Of a DNA stretch of 57,762 nt, positions 16,910 through 32,165 are shown piece after piece. A model generated the notes under the pieces. It was not told the origin of the DNA and ran no database searches. It worked only from the letters and a program-made list of their open reading frames with translations. The stretch lies in NCBI GenBank assembly GCA_031267895.1, contig JAIRYF010000002.1:1-57762 (forward strand), in the 5' to 3' direction. The position numbers were made by a program, and so were the translations under genes. The stretch's first letter is position 1. Every line of letters starts with the position of its first letter. The DNA comes from Candidatus Methanoplasma glyptotermitis (GTDB lineage: Archaea > Thermoplasmatota > Thermoplasmata > Methanomassiliicoccales > Methanomethylophilaceae).

Positions 16910-19657
16910 ATGTCTTTCAGCGGACTCAGCCCGGAACTCGTTTCTGCTCTGAGTGAAAGAGGCATAATCCAGCCTACCGACCCTCAGAGAGAGGTCATAC
17001 CAAAGATCCTGGCCGGAGCCAATGTCTTGCTTGTCGCTCCCACCGGCATAGGTAAGACCGAGGCTGCCATGCTCCCGATCTTTGATTCCATATTCAGAAC
17101 AAAAGGAAGAGCCGGGGTGCGGTGCCTCTACATAACACCGCTCAGAGCACTGAACCGGGACATGCTAAAGAGGATGGGAGACTACGGAAATGCGCTGGAC
17201 ATATCTGTGGGTGTGAGACACGGAGACACTTCGCAGGCCGAGAGGAACAGACAGTCTCAGAAGGCTCCGGAAGTTCTGATAACGACACCGGAGACTCTTC
17301 AGGTACTTTTTACCGGCAGACGGCTCAGGGAACATCTGAAGAATGTAGAATGGGTTGTTATCGACGAGATCCATGAGCTGTCGAACACGGAAAGGGGTGC
17401 GCAGCTCGGTGTTGCCCTGGAAAGACTCGCCGAAATAAGCGGAGAATTCCAAAGAATAGGTCTGTCGGCGACTGTCGGAGATGCCGAAGACGTCAGAGAA
17501 TTCCTTTCCGGAGTCGGCAGAGATGTCATCCTGTGCAAGCATGACACGCACAGAGAATTCAACATCACTGTGGAGTGTCCGGTCCCGGACGCCGGCGATG
17601 CCGTCCTTCAGGACAGACTCCAAAGCGACCCGGACATACTGGCCGTGATGAAGAGGGCCAGGGAACTGATCGAAAGGGGAAGATCTGCGCTGCTGTTCGT
17701 GAACACCAGGGAAACGGCGGAGTGGCTTGCGGCAAGGTACCGTCTCTGGGACGGGGACTTCTCCATTGAAGTGCATCACGGATCGCTGTCGAAAGAGAAC
17801 AGAACGGATGTCGAAGACAGGTTCAAGAACGGCGACCTCAAAGCTGTTATCGCAACATCTTCTCTGGAATTGGGGATAGATATAGGATCCGCGGATCTTG
17901 TCATTCAGTACAACTCGCCCAGAGAGGTGTCCCGGATGATACAGCGTGCCGGGCGTGCCGGCCACAGAATCGGAGAGGTCATCAGATCGGTGATATTGGC
18001 AACAGCTCCCGACGAGATTGCCGAGGCCCTTGTAATAGCAAGACGGAGCGATGCAAAGGAATTGGAGTACTTCAGGGGAAGACCGAACCCGTTCACCGTG
18101 CTTGCGAACCAATTGGTTGCGATGACAATGAGCGGCCGCACCGACAGAGATCTGGCCTACAGAATATTCAGAAGATCCAGCCCGTTCAGGACACTCTCCC
18201 GTTCAGATATTGACGATGTTCTCGAACAGCTGAAATCGATAAAGATGATATTCGAAGACGAGAACGGATTCAGACGCTCAATGAAGGGAATGCGGTACTT
18301 CTACGATAACATATCAATGATACCGGACGAGAGGACATACCTTATCAGAGACATAAGCACGAGAGGAATCATCGGAACGCTCGATGAAAGCTTTGTTGCT
18401 TCTTTTGCGGAACCCCATGCCTTATTCATTGCCAAAGGCAGAACATGGAGAATCATAGAGATGAGAGAGGATGAAATTCTGGTTGAGGAAGCCGGAGATG
18501 TCGGATCGGTGCCGTCCTGGACGGGTTCGGACATACCGGTTCCTTTCGAGGTTGCCATGGAAGTCGGCATGATGCGCCGCAATATGGATCTCGGCAGATA
18601 CCCCGGCGACGGTAACTGCCGTAAGAAGGTCACGGATTATGTGAACGAACAGAAAGAGAGATGGCCCGTACCGACAGACAATACCGTCACGCTGGAAATC
18701 GGGGACAGACTTGCAATACTGAACTGCTGTTTCGGGAGCAAAGTGAACGAGACCTTCGGCAAAATCTATTCTGCCCTGCTGACCGCGCGTCTGGGAGAAA
18801 GCATAGGCGTATCGACCGATGCATACCGTATAATCCTGGAACTTCCGAGAAATGTAGACAGAAAACTGCTTGAAGATACGTTCAGATCCATACGGCCGGG
18901 GACGATAGAGGCACTGGCCAGAATAACGATACTGAACTCCACATATCTCAAGTGGCGTTTCGTTCACGTTGCGAAGAAATTCGGAATAATCGAGAAAGGA
19001 GCGGATCACCGTTTTATCAACTTCAACCGGCTTTTCGATCTGCACAGAGATACCCCGGCATACAAAGAAGCGATCAACACAGTCCTCTGGGAGGACTTGG
19101 ATATCGGCAGAACAGAACTTGCCGTCAAAATGATGTCTGAATGCAAAATAAACATGGAAGTATGCGGCATATCGCACATCGGCTTGGAAGGTGTCGTGCG
19201 TTCTAAAGAGCTCATGCAGCCCATCCGGGCCGATCACTCGATACTGATGGCTCTCCGGAAAAGACTTGAGGACGAGGTACTGCACGCATCGTGTCTGAAT
19301 TGCATGAATCAATGGAGAGTCAGAGTCTCGGATGCGCCCAAACGGATCAAATGCCCAGGATGCGGAGGCAATATGGTTGCTCTCCTCAAAGGATACGAGA
19401 GGGAGAGCATCGGAATCATAAAAATGAAAGAACGGGGCGAATCCGGAAAGAAAGACGCTCTCAGGATATCCAGAAACGCAAACTTAGTGAACGAATACGG
19501 AGGAAAGCGGGCTGCTATGGTACTTGCCGGAAGAGGAATCGGTCCGGACAGCGCATCCAGAATCCTGAGAAGCATGCACGTCGACGAAGACGATTTTCTG
19601 CGGGACATAATGAACGCAGAGATACTTTACGCAAAGAACAAACGGTTCTGGGACTGA
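16910..19657 (+). CDS. Lhr-type superfamily 2 DNA helicase with a zinc ribbon
   Basis: About 915 residues: Walker A APTGIGKTEAA, DEIH box (VVIDEIHELSNTERG), SAT motif (GLSATVGD), motif VI (MIQRAGRAGHRIG), then a winged-helix and helical Lhr core. A zinc ribbon lies close to the C-terminus (CLNCMNQW...CPGCGGNM). Archaeal Lhr proteins are 3'-5' DNA helicases linked to repair and branched-DNA processing. ATG 16910 (MSFSGLSPELV) is chosen because the upstream ATG lies inside a perfect hairpin. A second, far larger Lhr paralogue is at 33881-39253. Confidence 0.92.
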   Translation: MSFSGLSPELVSALSERGIIQPTDPQREVIPKILAGANVLLVAPTGIGKTEAAMLPIFDSIFRTKGRAGVRCLYITPLRALNRDMLKRMGDYGNALDISVGVRHGDTSQAERNRQSQKAPEVLITTPETLQVLFTGRRLREHLKNVEWVVIDEIHELSNTERGAQLGVALERLAEISGEFQRIGLSATVGDAEDVREFLSGVGRDVILCKHDTHREFNITVECPVPDAGDAVLQDRLQSDPDILAVMKRARELIERGRSALLFVNTRETAEWLAARYRLWDGDFSIEVHHGSLSKENRTDVEDRFKNGDLKAVIATSSLELGIDIGSADLVIQYNSPREVSRMIQRAGRAGHRIGEVIRSVILATAPDEIAEALVIARRSDAKELEYFRGRPNPFTVLANQLVAMTMSGRTDRDLAYRIFRRSSPFRTLSRSDIDDVLEQLKSIKMIFEDENGFRRSMKGMRYFYDNISMIPDERTYLIRDISTRGIIGTLDESFVASFAEPHALFIAKGRTWRIIEMREDEILVEEAGDVGSVPSWTGSDIPVPFEVAMEVGMMRRNMDLGRYPGDGNCRKKVTDYVNEQKERWPVPTDNTVTLEIGDRLAILNCCFGSKVNETFGKIYSALLTARLGESIGVSTDAYRIILELPRNVDRKLLEDTFRSIRPGTIEALARITILNSTYLKWRFVHVAKKFGIIEKGADHRFINFNRLFDLHRDTPAYKEAINTVLWEDLDIGRTELAVKMMSECKINMEVCGISHIGLEGVVRSKELMQPIRADHSILMALRKRLEDEVLHASCLNCMNQWRVRVSDAPKRIKCPGCGGNMVALLKGYERESIGIIKMKERGESGKKDALRISRNANLVNEYGGKRAAMVLAGRGIGPDSASRILRSMHVDEDDFLRDIMNAEILYAKNKRFWD

Positions 19658-20341
19658 TTATATATTCCGGCCTTTGGCTCTGAATTCAGGCTTCTTTTCC
19701 TCTTCGGCGATATCTTTCAGTTTCACATTCTCAGACGCGAGAAATCCCTTAGATACTATGTACACTTCCGAAGATGTGTCTCTTGACGCATCCGGAGAAT
19801 ATATCCTGACAGACCTGAACCTCGGCTTAAGTTCCGTGAGCAGAGAGTCTATCATATCCCCCATGAATACCTTAACCACCATTTTGCCTCCTTTCCTGAG
19901 AATCCTGTCGCATACCGCAACCGCGTACATGCACAGGTCGACGGACCTCGCATGATCCGTAGAATAATTCCCGCCTATGTTGGGAGCCATATCCGAAAGT
20001 ACGACGTCCGCTTTTCCTCCAAAAAGCTCCGTCAGTTCTCTCATTGTGCTGTCCTCGGTTATGTCTCCGATTATCGTCGTAACGCCGTCCATCGGTCTGA
20101 TGTATCTCAAATCTACACCGACAACTTTTCCTCTGTCGCCGACACGCTCCTTCGCCACCTGCAGCCACCCGCCTGGAGACGCTCCCAAGTCTGCGACGGA
20201 ATCACCCTCCCGAAAAATGCCGAAGCGATCGTCTATCTGCATGAGTTTAAAGGATGCCCTGGACCTGTAGTTGAGCTTCTTTGCCAGCTTGTAGTAGCGC
20301 TCATGCTTCCTTTCCTGAACCCAACGGTCATGCAACGCCAT
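19658..20341 (-). CDS. rlmE: FtsJ/RlmE 2'-O-ribose rRNA methyltransferase
   Basis: 227 residues. The K-D-K-E tetrad of the RrmJ family is visible: K in SRASFKLMQID, D in VVLSDMAPN, K in KMVVKVF, E in SSEVYIV; the SAM loop is VADLGASPGGWLQVA. The family methylates U2552-equivalent rRNA positions. The start MALHDRWVQERK at 20341 matches homologues and has a tttatc TATA-like element about 30 nt upstream; the frame upstream of it is not family-like. The last ~30 residues are charged and rich in Glu/Lys. Confidence 0.94.
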   Translation of the reverse strand: MALHDRWVQERKHERYYKLAKKLNYRSRASFKLMQIDDRFGIFREGDSVADLGASPGGWLQVAKERVGDRGKVVGVDLRYIRPMDGVTTIIGDITEDSTMRELTELFGGKADVVLSDMAPNIGGNYSTDHARSVDLCMYAVAVCDRILRKGGKMVVKVFMGDMIDSLLTELKPRFRSVRIYSPDASRDTSSEVYIVSKGFLASENVKLKDIAEEEKKPEFRAKGRNI

Positions 20342-20827
20342 TGAAAGGCGATGGGCTTTTCCGATAAACCATTTTGCTCGGAAAAGGACCGTGCCCGACA
20401 AGTGCCGGCTTCTTATCCGGGTCCCATACCGCGGTGGCCTCATGGAGATAACAGTTGCCTCTGATCTTCCGGACTGCCGGACAATACATGGAAATATGCA
20501 ATAACGATAACACTACGTAACAACATCTGCGATAATAATCATGGCCGGATGTTGGAGAGAAGGATCACTCGTTATTAATCAGTCTGGAACTGAGGGTTAC
20601 ATCTTTCGGTATCGGGTGCAGGGAGAATCTGCCGAACACTGTCCGGGGATTGATTCTCTTTGGAGGAGAAATTTTCGAAAATGCAAAAGAGGGATTGTGC
20701 ACAGAATACATCAAGGAAAGGAGAAAGGGAGGGGTAAGGGAAGAGAAAGGTAATAGAAGATATACCGCCGCGTCCGCAACGGTGTCTCTTGTTTATTTTC
20801 GGACAGAACCGGAATACTGTTTTCCGA
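20342..20827. other. Intergenic region with the trailer of the second surface gene
   Basis: 486 bp with no gene I can support. Bases 20664-20755 are a long purine-rich stretch resembling 383-460. Then an imperfect hairpin (20757-20788) is followed by ctcttgtttatttt, matching the position and string found after the other two surface genes. The rlmE promoter lies near 20370. Confidence 0.5.
20757..20788 (-). terminator. Degenerate terminator hairpin of the second surface gene
   Basis: Arms agatataccg and cggtgtctct pair with two mismatches, 40 bp past the stop codon. The hairpin corresponds in place and in flanking string to the perfect hairpins at 461-480 and 56837-56868. Confidence 0.35.
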
Positions 20828-23664
20828 TCAGCCCTTCCTGTGTCTGACGAAAGTATGTCCAATCAGAACTGCCGCGATACAGGCAATGAACACTCCGGCT
20901 ATGAGAATCGGAATCCAATAAGATACACCGTTGTTGCCGGATCCGGTTCCCTGATTGTTTCCTGAATCATTACCGTTGCCGGAGTCTTCTCCTGAATCGC
21001 TTCCGGGACCGCTGTCCAAACCATTGCCGTCACCGCCGTCTGCGGTTACGGTTACGGTTACACGTACATTCGAATAAATCTCGGATATTCTGTATGATCC
21101 GTCCTTATGTTCCGAGAGACTGGCTATTCCCTCTATGCTCAGAACTGCACGGTATCCTTCCGGTGTCTGCACACGGAAAAAAGCACTCGCTCCTTCCGTT
21201 ACGGTTAACGGCGAAGATGCAGGAACCCCGTCAACGTATACTGTATAATATGAACCGGAACTGAATGCAATGCTGTAGTACGTATCCGAAGGAGACAGAG
21301 GAACGGGTACAAGGGAAGCATGTGCTGTTAAGGCTGTGTCTCCGGATACTGATGATATCTCTAATAGATTTTCTTCGGAATCCGAACCGGACCACGCTTT
21401 GAATTCGTATCCTCCCACGAACGAGGCGATTATTACGATTTTATCGCCGTGTTCCGCTTTGAATGGTTCAATGTAACCGACGGCTTCGCCGTCATTGATA
21501 CTGTATTCGAAACCTGAAACACCTATTCCTTTCGTGAGGGTTACGGTGTACTCGTTGATTTTAAGATCGATGCTCTTCCCGGGAATCTCTGCGTTCACGG
21601 TAACGTATGCCGTTCCTTCCTCCTGATGGTATCCCGTTACGGTATCAACCGTTATGCTACCGGATGTTCCGTGAGGAACGTTCGGTATGGTGTAGCTGCC
21701 ATTATCATCGGTGGTTACGGGACCGTATGTTATATCTGATACCAAGGATACTTCCACATTCGGTACTGCCGTCCCGCCTGCGGTGACGGTTCCGGATACT
21801 GAGTACTTATTGATTTTCAGATAGAGGTTCAGTCCGGAAAATGATACATTTACAGTAACGGATACGGTTCCCGTCTGATGGTATCCCGGTACGGCTCCGT
21901 CTGCTATAGTTATATCAAGGGATGTTCCGTAGGGAATACCGGATATGGTATATTTTCCGTCTCCGTCTGTTACTGTGTTACCGGTAAAGGATGCATTATC
22001 TGTGTAGGATACTGCTACGTCCGCGGGATCTCCGCCCGTTATGGTTCCCGATACCGTATACTCGCTTGCGCTCAGACTGATATCTTTACCGGTCACGTTT
22101 TCAGAGGATACGGTCACATTTGACAGCGTACTTGTATCGTATCCTGTTTTGGATGCTTTTATGTCTCCGGATGTATTGCCAGGAACATTTGCTATTGTGT
22201 ATTTTCCATCTGAACCTGTGACCGCAGTATACATTCCGGTTGTTCCCAGGGATACTGTTGCGCCTGCGATCCCTGCGGTCGGATTGCTGCTGTCTTTAAC
22301 GGTTCCCGATACGGCATACAGCGATGTAACTTCAGTCCATGATAAACCATCCCACTTGAATACGGCATCTTTGAAATGCAGTTCTTTTCCCCCGAGTCCT
22401 TTTATGTTGTCAGGGCAGTATTCCGAAGAATTGATATCCGGGAGGTACAGGTAACTTGCGACCAAGCCGCTGTTCGGGAATCTCCACTGACTCGACTCAG
22501 CATTTTTGAAATACTTGTCTATGATACCTCCTTCAACGGTTTTTCCCTCAGCGAGTCCGCCTGTGACTATTACGGATGTCAGGCGGTTGCAGTTATAGAA
22601 TGCGTAGCTGCCTATTGTTTTCACACCGTCGGGTATGACTATGTAAGCCAGGTTGGAGCAACCGTTGAATGCATTGTTGCCAATGATCGTAACTTTGTTC
22701 GGTATTATGACGGATGTCAGAGCCGTGCAGCCTTGGAATGTCGCATCGCCGATGGATGTCGCACCTGGCATGTCAACAGATGTCAGGCTGGAGCAACCGT
22801 TGAATGCATTGTTGCCAATGATCGTAACTTTGTTCGGTATTATGACAGATGTCAGAGCCGTGCAGCCTTGGAATGTCTGGGCACCGATGGTTGTAACTTT
22901 GTTCGGTATTATGGCTGATGTCAGAGCCGTGCAGCCTTGGAATGCAGCCATGCCGATGGTATCCACGCTGCCCGGTATCTCGATGTATGTCAATTTATTG
23001 CAACCATAGAATGCCTGAGCACCGATTGTTTTCACACCGTCGGGTATGACTATGTATGTCAGGTTGGTGCAGTTTTGGAATGCCGCCATGCCGATGGATT
23101 CCACGCCATCGTGTATCATCAAGTCTTTGAGGCTGGCGCAACCCGTAAATGTCCAGTTGCCGATGGTATCCACGCTGCCCGGTATCTCAACCGATGTCAG
23201 ATTAGTGCAACCATAGAATGCATAGTTTCCGATGGATGTCACGCCATAGGGTATGACTACGGATGTCAGATTAGTGCAACCGTTGAATGCATAGTTTCCG
23301 ATGGATGTCACGCCAGATTCGATTATAACATCCGTTATGTCCGTTCCATATTCGTCATACCATGGTGCCTTATCACCAGTAGAGTTGGGATTGACATAAT
23401 TGTCCATGCTGCCAGTACCGGATATCGTCATAATGCCGTCTGTAAAGTCCCATGTCAAACTTCCCGTGATCCCGCTTGCGGCATCCGACTCATTCGGTTC
23501 GGAATACGTCACAAAGAATGCTGCTGCGAGAAAGAGAGCAGCCGTGAATAGTACTGTTACATTCAGACGGCGGGAGAAGTTATAATTTCCCCCCCCCCCC
23601 TGCGCAGGCGGTGGGTCTTGACGGAAGAGGAATAACCGATTCCCTTCAGAGATTTTGTATCCAT
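20828..23664 (-). CDS. BspA-type LRR surface protein, signal peptide out of frame at a poly-G tract
   Basis: The main frame (894 residues from GTG 23512) has ~13 BspA repeats, three CarboxypepD_reg-like beta-sandwich modules (YAVSGTVKDS, YTVSGTITGG, YSVSGTVTAG), one B repeat, a Gly/Asn/Ser linker and a C-terminal helix with tail RHRKG. It lacks a signal peptide. The same frame continues upstream without a stop as NYNFSRRLNVTVLFTAALFL..., matching the first paralogue's signal segment. The natural ATG (23664, with gaaggtg upstream) is in another frame; the frames are separated by a 12-G run at 23589-23600. A run of 13 or 10 G would give a full ~945-residue secreted protein. As written the gene is off, or the run is mis-called. 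Confidence 0.85.
22640..22960 (-). repeat. Recently amplified LRR units
   Basis: Two nearly identical blocks of about 100 bp start near 22650 and 22788, a spacing of 138 bp (two 69-bp, 23-codon LRR units). They differ by only a few bases before diverging, and a third partial copy follows at about 22886-22945. This suggests recent tandem duplication inside the array. Confidence 0.75.
23589..23600 (-). repeat. Run of 12 G (minus strand) in the signal-peptide region: candidate phase-variation tract
   Basis: Twelve consecutive C on the plus strand encode the Gly run just before the signal peptide. By coordinate arithmetic, the ATG frame and the body frame differ so that +1 or -2 G restores continuity. 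Runs of this length are prone to replication slippage. The first paralogue has the same Gly stretch but broken by C bases. Confidence 0.8.
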
Positions 23665-24003
23665 GGGTTGTTGCACCTTCTGTGTTTTACTGAAGCACCG
23701 TTTACACTGCGGTGCATGCAGGGTGGTGTACCCGGGTGCGCGTATATATAATGCACGTAAGCCGCGCAAATTGTACTTTGTGTGTCTCCGTAAAAGCCGA
23801 TTTGTGCATATAACAGGGCATCGGTATCCGATTGTTTCCGGTTTCTCATTGTCGGTTTCGGCATGCGGACACAGAGCACCTGCGGACGGCAGGGAACAGC
23901 CGCTTCCCTCCTTGTACCGTACATTCTGTCCAAAAGAATCCCGGCACACCGAACGCGGTTGCGAAAACTAATAAGAGACAAGACCATTACCCGGTGGGGA
24001 CCA
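23665..24003. promoter_or_regulatory. Divergent region between the surface gene and purM
   Basis: 339 bp with no credible gene. A TATA-like attatatata lies near 23745-23755 (minus strand), about 85 nt before the surface-gene ATG, so a 5' leader of roughly 60 nt is likely. For purM, ggtgggg lies 4-5 nt before the ATG. Frames that extend purM upstream are not family-like. Confidence 0.45.
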
Positions 24004-25023
24004 ATGCCTAAGGGATGGACATATTCAGAAGCGGGCGTCAGCATTGATGATAAATCAAAAGCTATAAGCTCTCTCGTCGGTGAGCTTAAGTTCAGAAGAG
24101 ACGGCATCGGACAGATGGTTCGCATACCCGGACTCTTTGCGAGTCTGATCGATTTCGGAGACAGATATCTGACATTGGCCACGGACGGCGTGGGCACCAA
24201 GATTCTGGTCGCGAAAGAACTCGGAATATGGGATACCATCGGGATAGACTGTATCGCAATGAATGTCAACGATACGATTTGCGTCAATGCCGAACCGATA
24301 TCTTTCGTCGATTACATCGCCGTGGACCGGCCCGATGATACTCTGACCAAAGAAATCGGGATCGGTTTGGAGAAGGGGGCTGCGATGTCCAACATGGAGA
24401 TAGTCGGCGGAGAGATTGCGGTGCTTCCGGAGATGGTGCACAGCGTGGATCTTTCCGGAACGTGTCTCGGACATGTGAAAAAGGATCGGGTCATAACCGG
24501 TGAGACGTGCAGAGAGGGCGATGTCATCGTCAGCCTGAAATCATCCGGCATACATTCCAACGGGCTGACTCTGGCAAGGAAGGTCTTTGAGTCTTCGAAC
24601 ATATCACTCAAAGATAAAATCAAGGGTCTGCCGAAAAGCGTCGGCACGGAACTCCTCATACCCACGGAGATCTATGTCAGACAGGTGCTTGAGATAACAG
24701 AATCCCATACGGTGCACGGACTCGTTGATATAACCGGCGGCGGCCTCAGGAACATATTGCGCATGAGAAAGAATCTGCGTTATGTGATCGACAATCCTAT
24801 CAGGCCCGCACCCATATTCGGGGCAATCCAGGAACTGGGCGGTGTCGATGACCGGGAAATGTACCAGACGCTGAATATGAGTATGGGTTTTATGATTATC
24901 GCGCCGGAATCGGACGCTGAAGACATCGTCAGGAAATACAGGAATGCGGATGCGGTCGGGAGAGTGGAAGCAGGCACCGGAGTACTTCTGGAACCCGGCA
25001 ATATACTCTATGAGACTTACTGA
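24004..25023 (+). CDS. purM: Phosphoribosylformylglycinamidine cyclo-ligase (AIR synthetase)
   Basis: 339 residues, an ATP-dependent step of purine biosynthesis that closes the imidazole ring to give AIR. Recognised by WTYSEAGVSIDDKSKAI, the phosphate/metal segment LATDGVGTKILVAKELG, the loop GIDCIAMNVNDTICVNAEP, GLVDITGGGLRNI and the C-terminal MSMGFMIIA. The start at ATG 24004 fits the family N-terminus and has a Shine-Dalgarno-like ggtgggg. The 3' end overlaps the convergent DUF531 gene by 7 nt. Confidence 0.96.
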   Translation: MPKGWTYSEAGVSIDDKSKAISSLVGELKFRRDGIGQMVRIPGLFASLIDFGDRYLTLATDGVGTKILVAKELGIWDTIGIDCIAMNVNDTICVNAEPISFVDYIAVDRPDDTLTKEIGIGLEKGAAMSNMEIVGGEIAVLPEMVHSVDLSGTCLGHVKKDRVITGETCREGDVIVSLKSSGIHSNGLTLARKVFESSNISLKDKIKGLPKSVGTELLIPTEIYVRQVLEITESHTVHGLVDITGGGLRNILRMRKNLRYVIDNPIRPAPIFGAIQELGGVDDREMYQTLNMSMGFMIIAPESDAEDIVRKYRNADAVGRVEAGTGVLLEPGNILYETY

Positions 25024-25556
25024 TCCAATTTAGAGCTTACGGCACCGCAGACCGCGCCCAACGCTGTGCATGTCTCAAGCGAGAAACCTCCGCCGGTGAC
25101 ATCCAGATGGTACTTGGGAATGGATGCAGTTTCTTTCGGGACCCCGCGCGGACCGATGCCGAATATGAAAACCACACTCCTGCCCTCTCTGACCATTGCG
25201 GCAGTCTCGTCGGTATTGATCTTCTTTCTCTCGTCGGGTTTGCTCGTCGTCAGGATCGGTTCTCCGAGCTGCGGAGACAGACCCTTCGACGGATACGGAA
25301 ACATATTGAACCTGCCTTTCTCGGCAAGCTGCATGAAGTAATCTCCATGGCCGCCTATGCTTGTCGTGCCAGCTATCCATTTTGCGATCTCCGCAGGCGT
25401 GCCGAGACCGTCCGGAATCGGAAATCCCAAAACGGCCAAATTCATATCGAAGGCCATAGCCAAGCCGCCGGCCCTTGCAAGCACTCTCCTGTGCGGTTCC
25501 CTGAACTTGTTCGGATCGTACGAATTGTAAAGGGCAATAGTCATCCTTCCGATCAC
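25017..25556 (-). CDS. DUF531-type conserved archaeal protein
   Basis: 179 residues, resembling the archaeal DUF531 family (MTIALYNSYDPNKFREPHRR, LGFPIPDGL, FIFGIGPRGVPKE). Function unknown; the pattern of a Gly-rich C-terminal loop suggests a nucleotide- or cofactor-binding fold, but that is a guess. The start is GTG 25556: aggaggg is 7 nt upstream and the GTG overlaps the upstream stop (GTGA), so it is translationally coupled to the 56-residue gene before it. ATG 25544 is the alternative. Confidence 0.8.
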   Translation of the reverse strand: MIGRMTIALYNSYDPNKFREPHRRVLARAGGLAMAFDMNLAVLGFPIPDGLGTPAEIAKWIAGTTSIGGHGDYFMQLAEKGRFNMFPYPSKGLSPQLGEPILTTSKPDERKKINTDETAAMVREGRSVVFIFGIGPRGVPKETASIPKYHLDVTGGGFSLETCTALGAVCGAVSSKLDQ

Positions 25557-25723
25557 TGCGTATCCCTCCTCACTCTTATTCTTCCGGCTATCGCGTGGGC
25601 ATCGCCATCCATAAATATCTCGTATTCCGGGTTCTCCGACTGTATTCTCCGGATTTCCTGAAGGACCTGCGCAAGTGTAAGTTCGCTTGTGCGTATGTCT
25701 ATGAATATCTTATCTGGTTCCAA
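25553..25723 (-). CDS. 56-residue conserved-looking small protein with TTG start
   Basis: A short gene with a very strong Shine-Dalgarno (aaggaggg, 6 nt before TTG 25723) and a GTGA overlap with the DUF531 start. The product is MEPDKIFIDIRTSELTLAQV ... followed by IRRIQSENPEYEIFMDGDAH and a basic end (AGRIRVRRDTQ). It looks like a compact alpha/beta protein. I do not recognise the family. Its coupling with DUF531 suggests a shared function. Confidence 0.75.
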   Translation of the reverse strand: MEPDKIFIDIRTSELTLAQVLQEIRRIQSENPEYEIFMDGDAHAIAGRIRVRRDTQ

Positions 25724-25786
25724 GAACCGCCCTCCTTGATACCGGTCGCGCAGGACTCTCGTTCAGAGCACGGAAAAATCGTATGG

Positions 25787-25859
25787 TGCCGTGAGCCGGG
25801 CTCGAACCAGCGACTTCATGATCTTCAGTCATGCACTCTCCCAACTGAGTTACCACGGC
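25787..25859 (-). tRNA. tRNA-Phe (GAA)
   Basis: On the minus strand the acceptor arms GCCGUGG / UCACGGC pair (one G-U), the anticodon stem CAUGA/UCAUG encloses the loop CUGAAGA with anticodon GAA, and the T arm reads GGUUCGAGCC. The CCA is encoded (25784-25786). No intron. Confidence 0.93.
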
Positions 25860-25909
25860 GTAGTTTCCCCTATTGCCGGTTCTCTATTATAAAGTTTCCC
25901 GGCAACACA

Positions 25910-26192
25910 TCACCCCTTGGGCATCTTTGCCTTAGGCTTTATCTCATCTTCCCGTTTTTCGATACCGGGCCTCTTGAGTCTCAGGCAACGGACCTCGGTG
26001 TCCGCTCTGCCCGCAGCCTCCAGCTTCGGTCCCGTGTTCATGGCCAGAAATGCGCATGCAGCGAACAATATGAGGGCTGACAGGGACAGTGCCGCCCGCA
26101 CCGTTTCCCCGCCGGCGGCGGAAAGAACAAAGACTGCTCCGGAGATGCAGGCTGCAGCGGCCGATGCCGCTGCGGCTGCCTGCCATGTCCTT

Positions 26193-26209
<17 letters not shown>
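25910..26209 (-). CDS. Small membrane protein downstream of gyrA
   Basis: 99 residues with two Ala-rich transmembrane segments (about 10-30 and 37-57), then a charged cytoplasmic tail ending in KPKAKMPKG. Not a family I know. The ATG lies inside the end of gyrA with ggag 9 nt before it, so translation is coupled to gyrA. The function need not relate to gyrase. Confidence 0.7.
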
Positions 26210-32014
<5,805 letters not shown>

Positions 32015-32022
32015 AGCAGTGG

Positions 32023-32094
32023 AGCCACTGGAGGGGATCGAACCCCCGGCCTACAGTTTACGAAACTGCCGCTCTACCGCTGAGCCACAGTGGC
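32023..32094 (-). tRNA. tRNA-Thr (CGU)
   Basis: The minus strand folds with acceptor GCCACUG/CAGUGGC, D arm GGCUCAGCGGUAGAGC, anticodon stem GCAGU/ACUGU with loop UUCGUAA (anticodon CGU) and T arm GGGGGUUCGAUCCCC. CCA is encoded at 32020-32022. No intron. Confidence 0.92.
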
Positions 32095-32165
32095 ATTGGG
32101 ACTGCTGATTGAGACGCAGGATAAAAAGCTTTACTATCCAAAACGGTGCTGGCGGCAGCCACAGT

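Noticed and set aside
22640-22960. CRISPR-like periodic repeat
   Set aside because: The periodicity is 69 bp and in phase with the 23-residue LRR code; it is coding repeat, not an array with unique spacers.
23863-24003. N-terminal extension of purM
   Set aside because: The extension is not family-like, and ggtgggg precedes ATG 24004.
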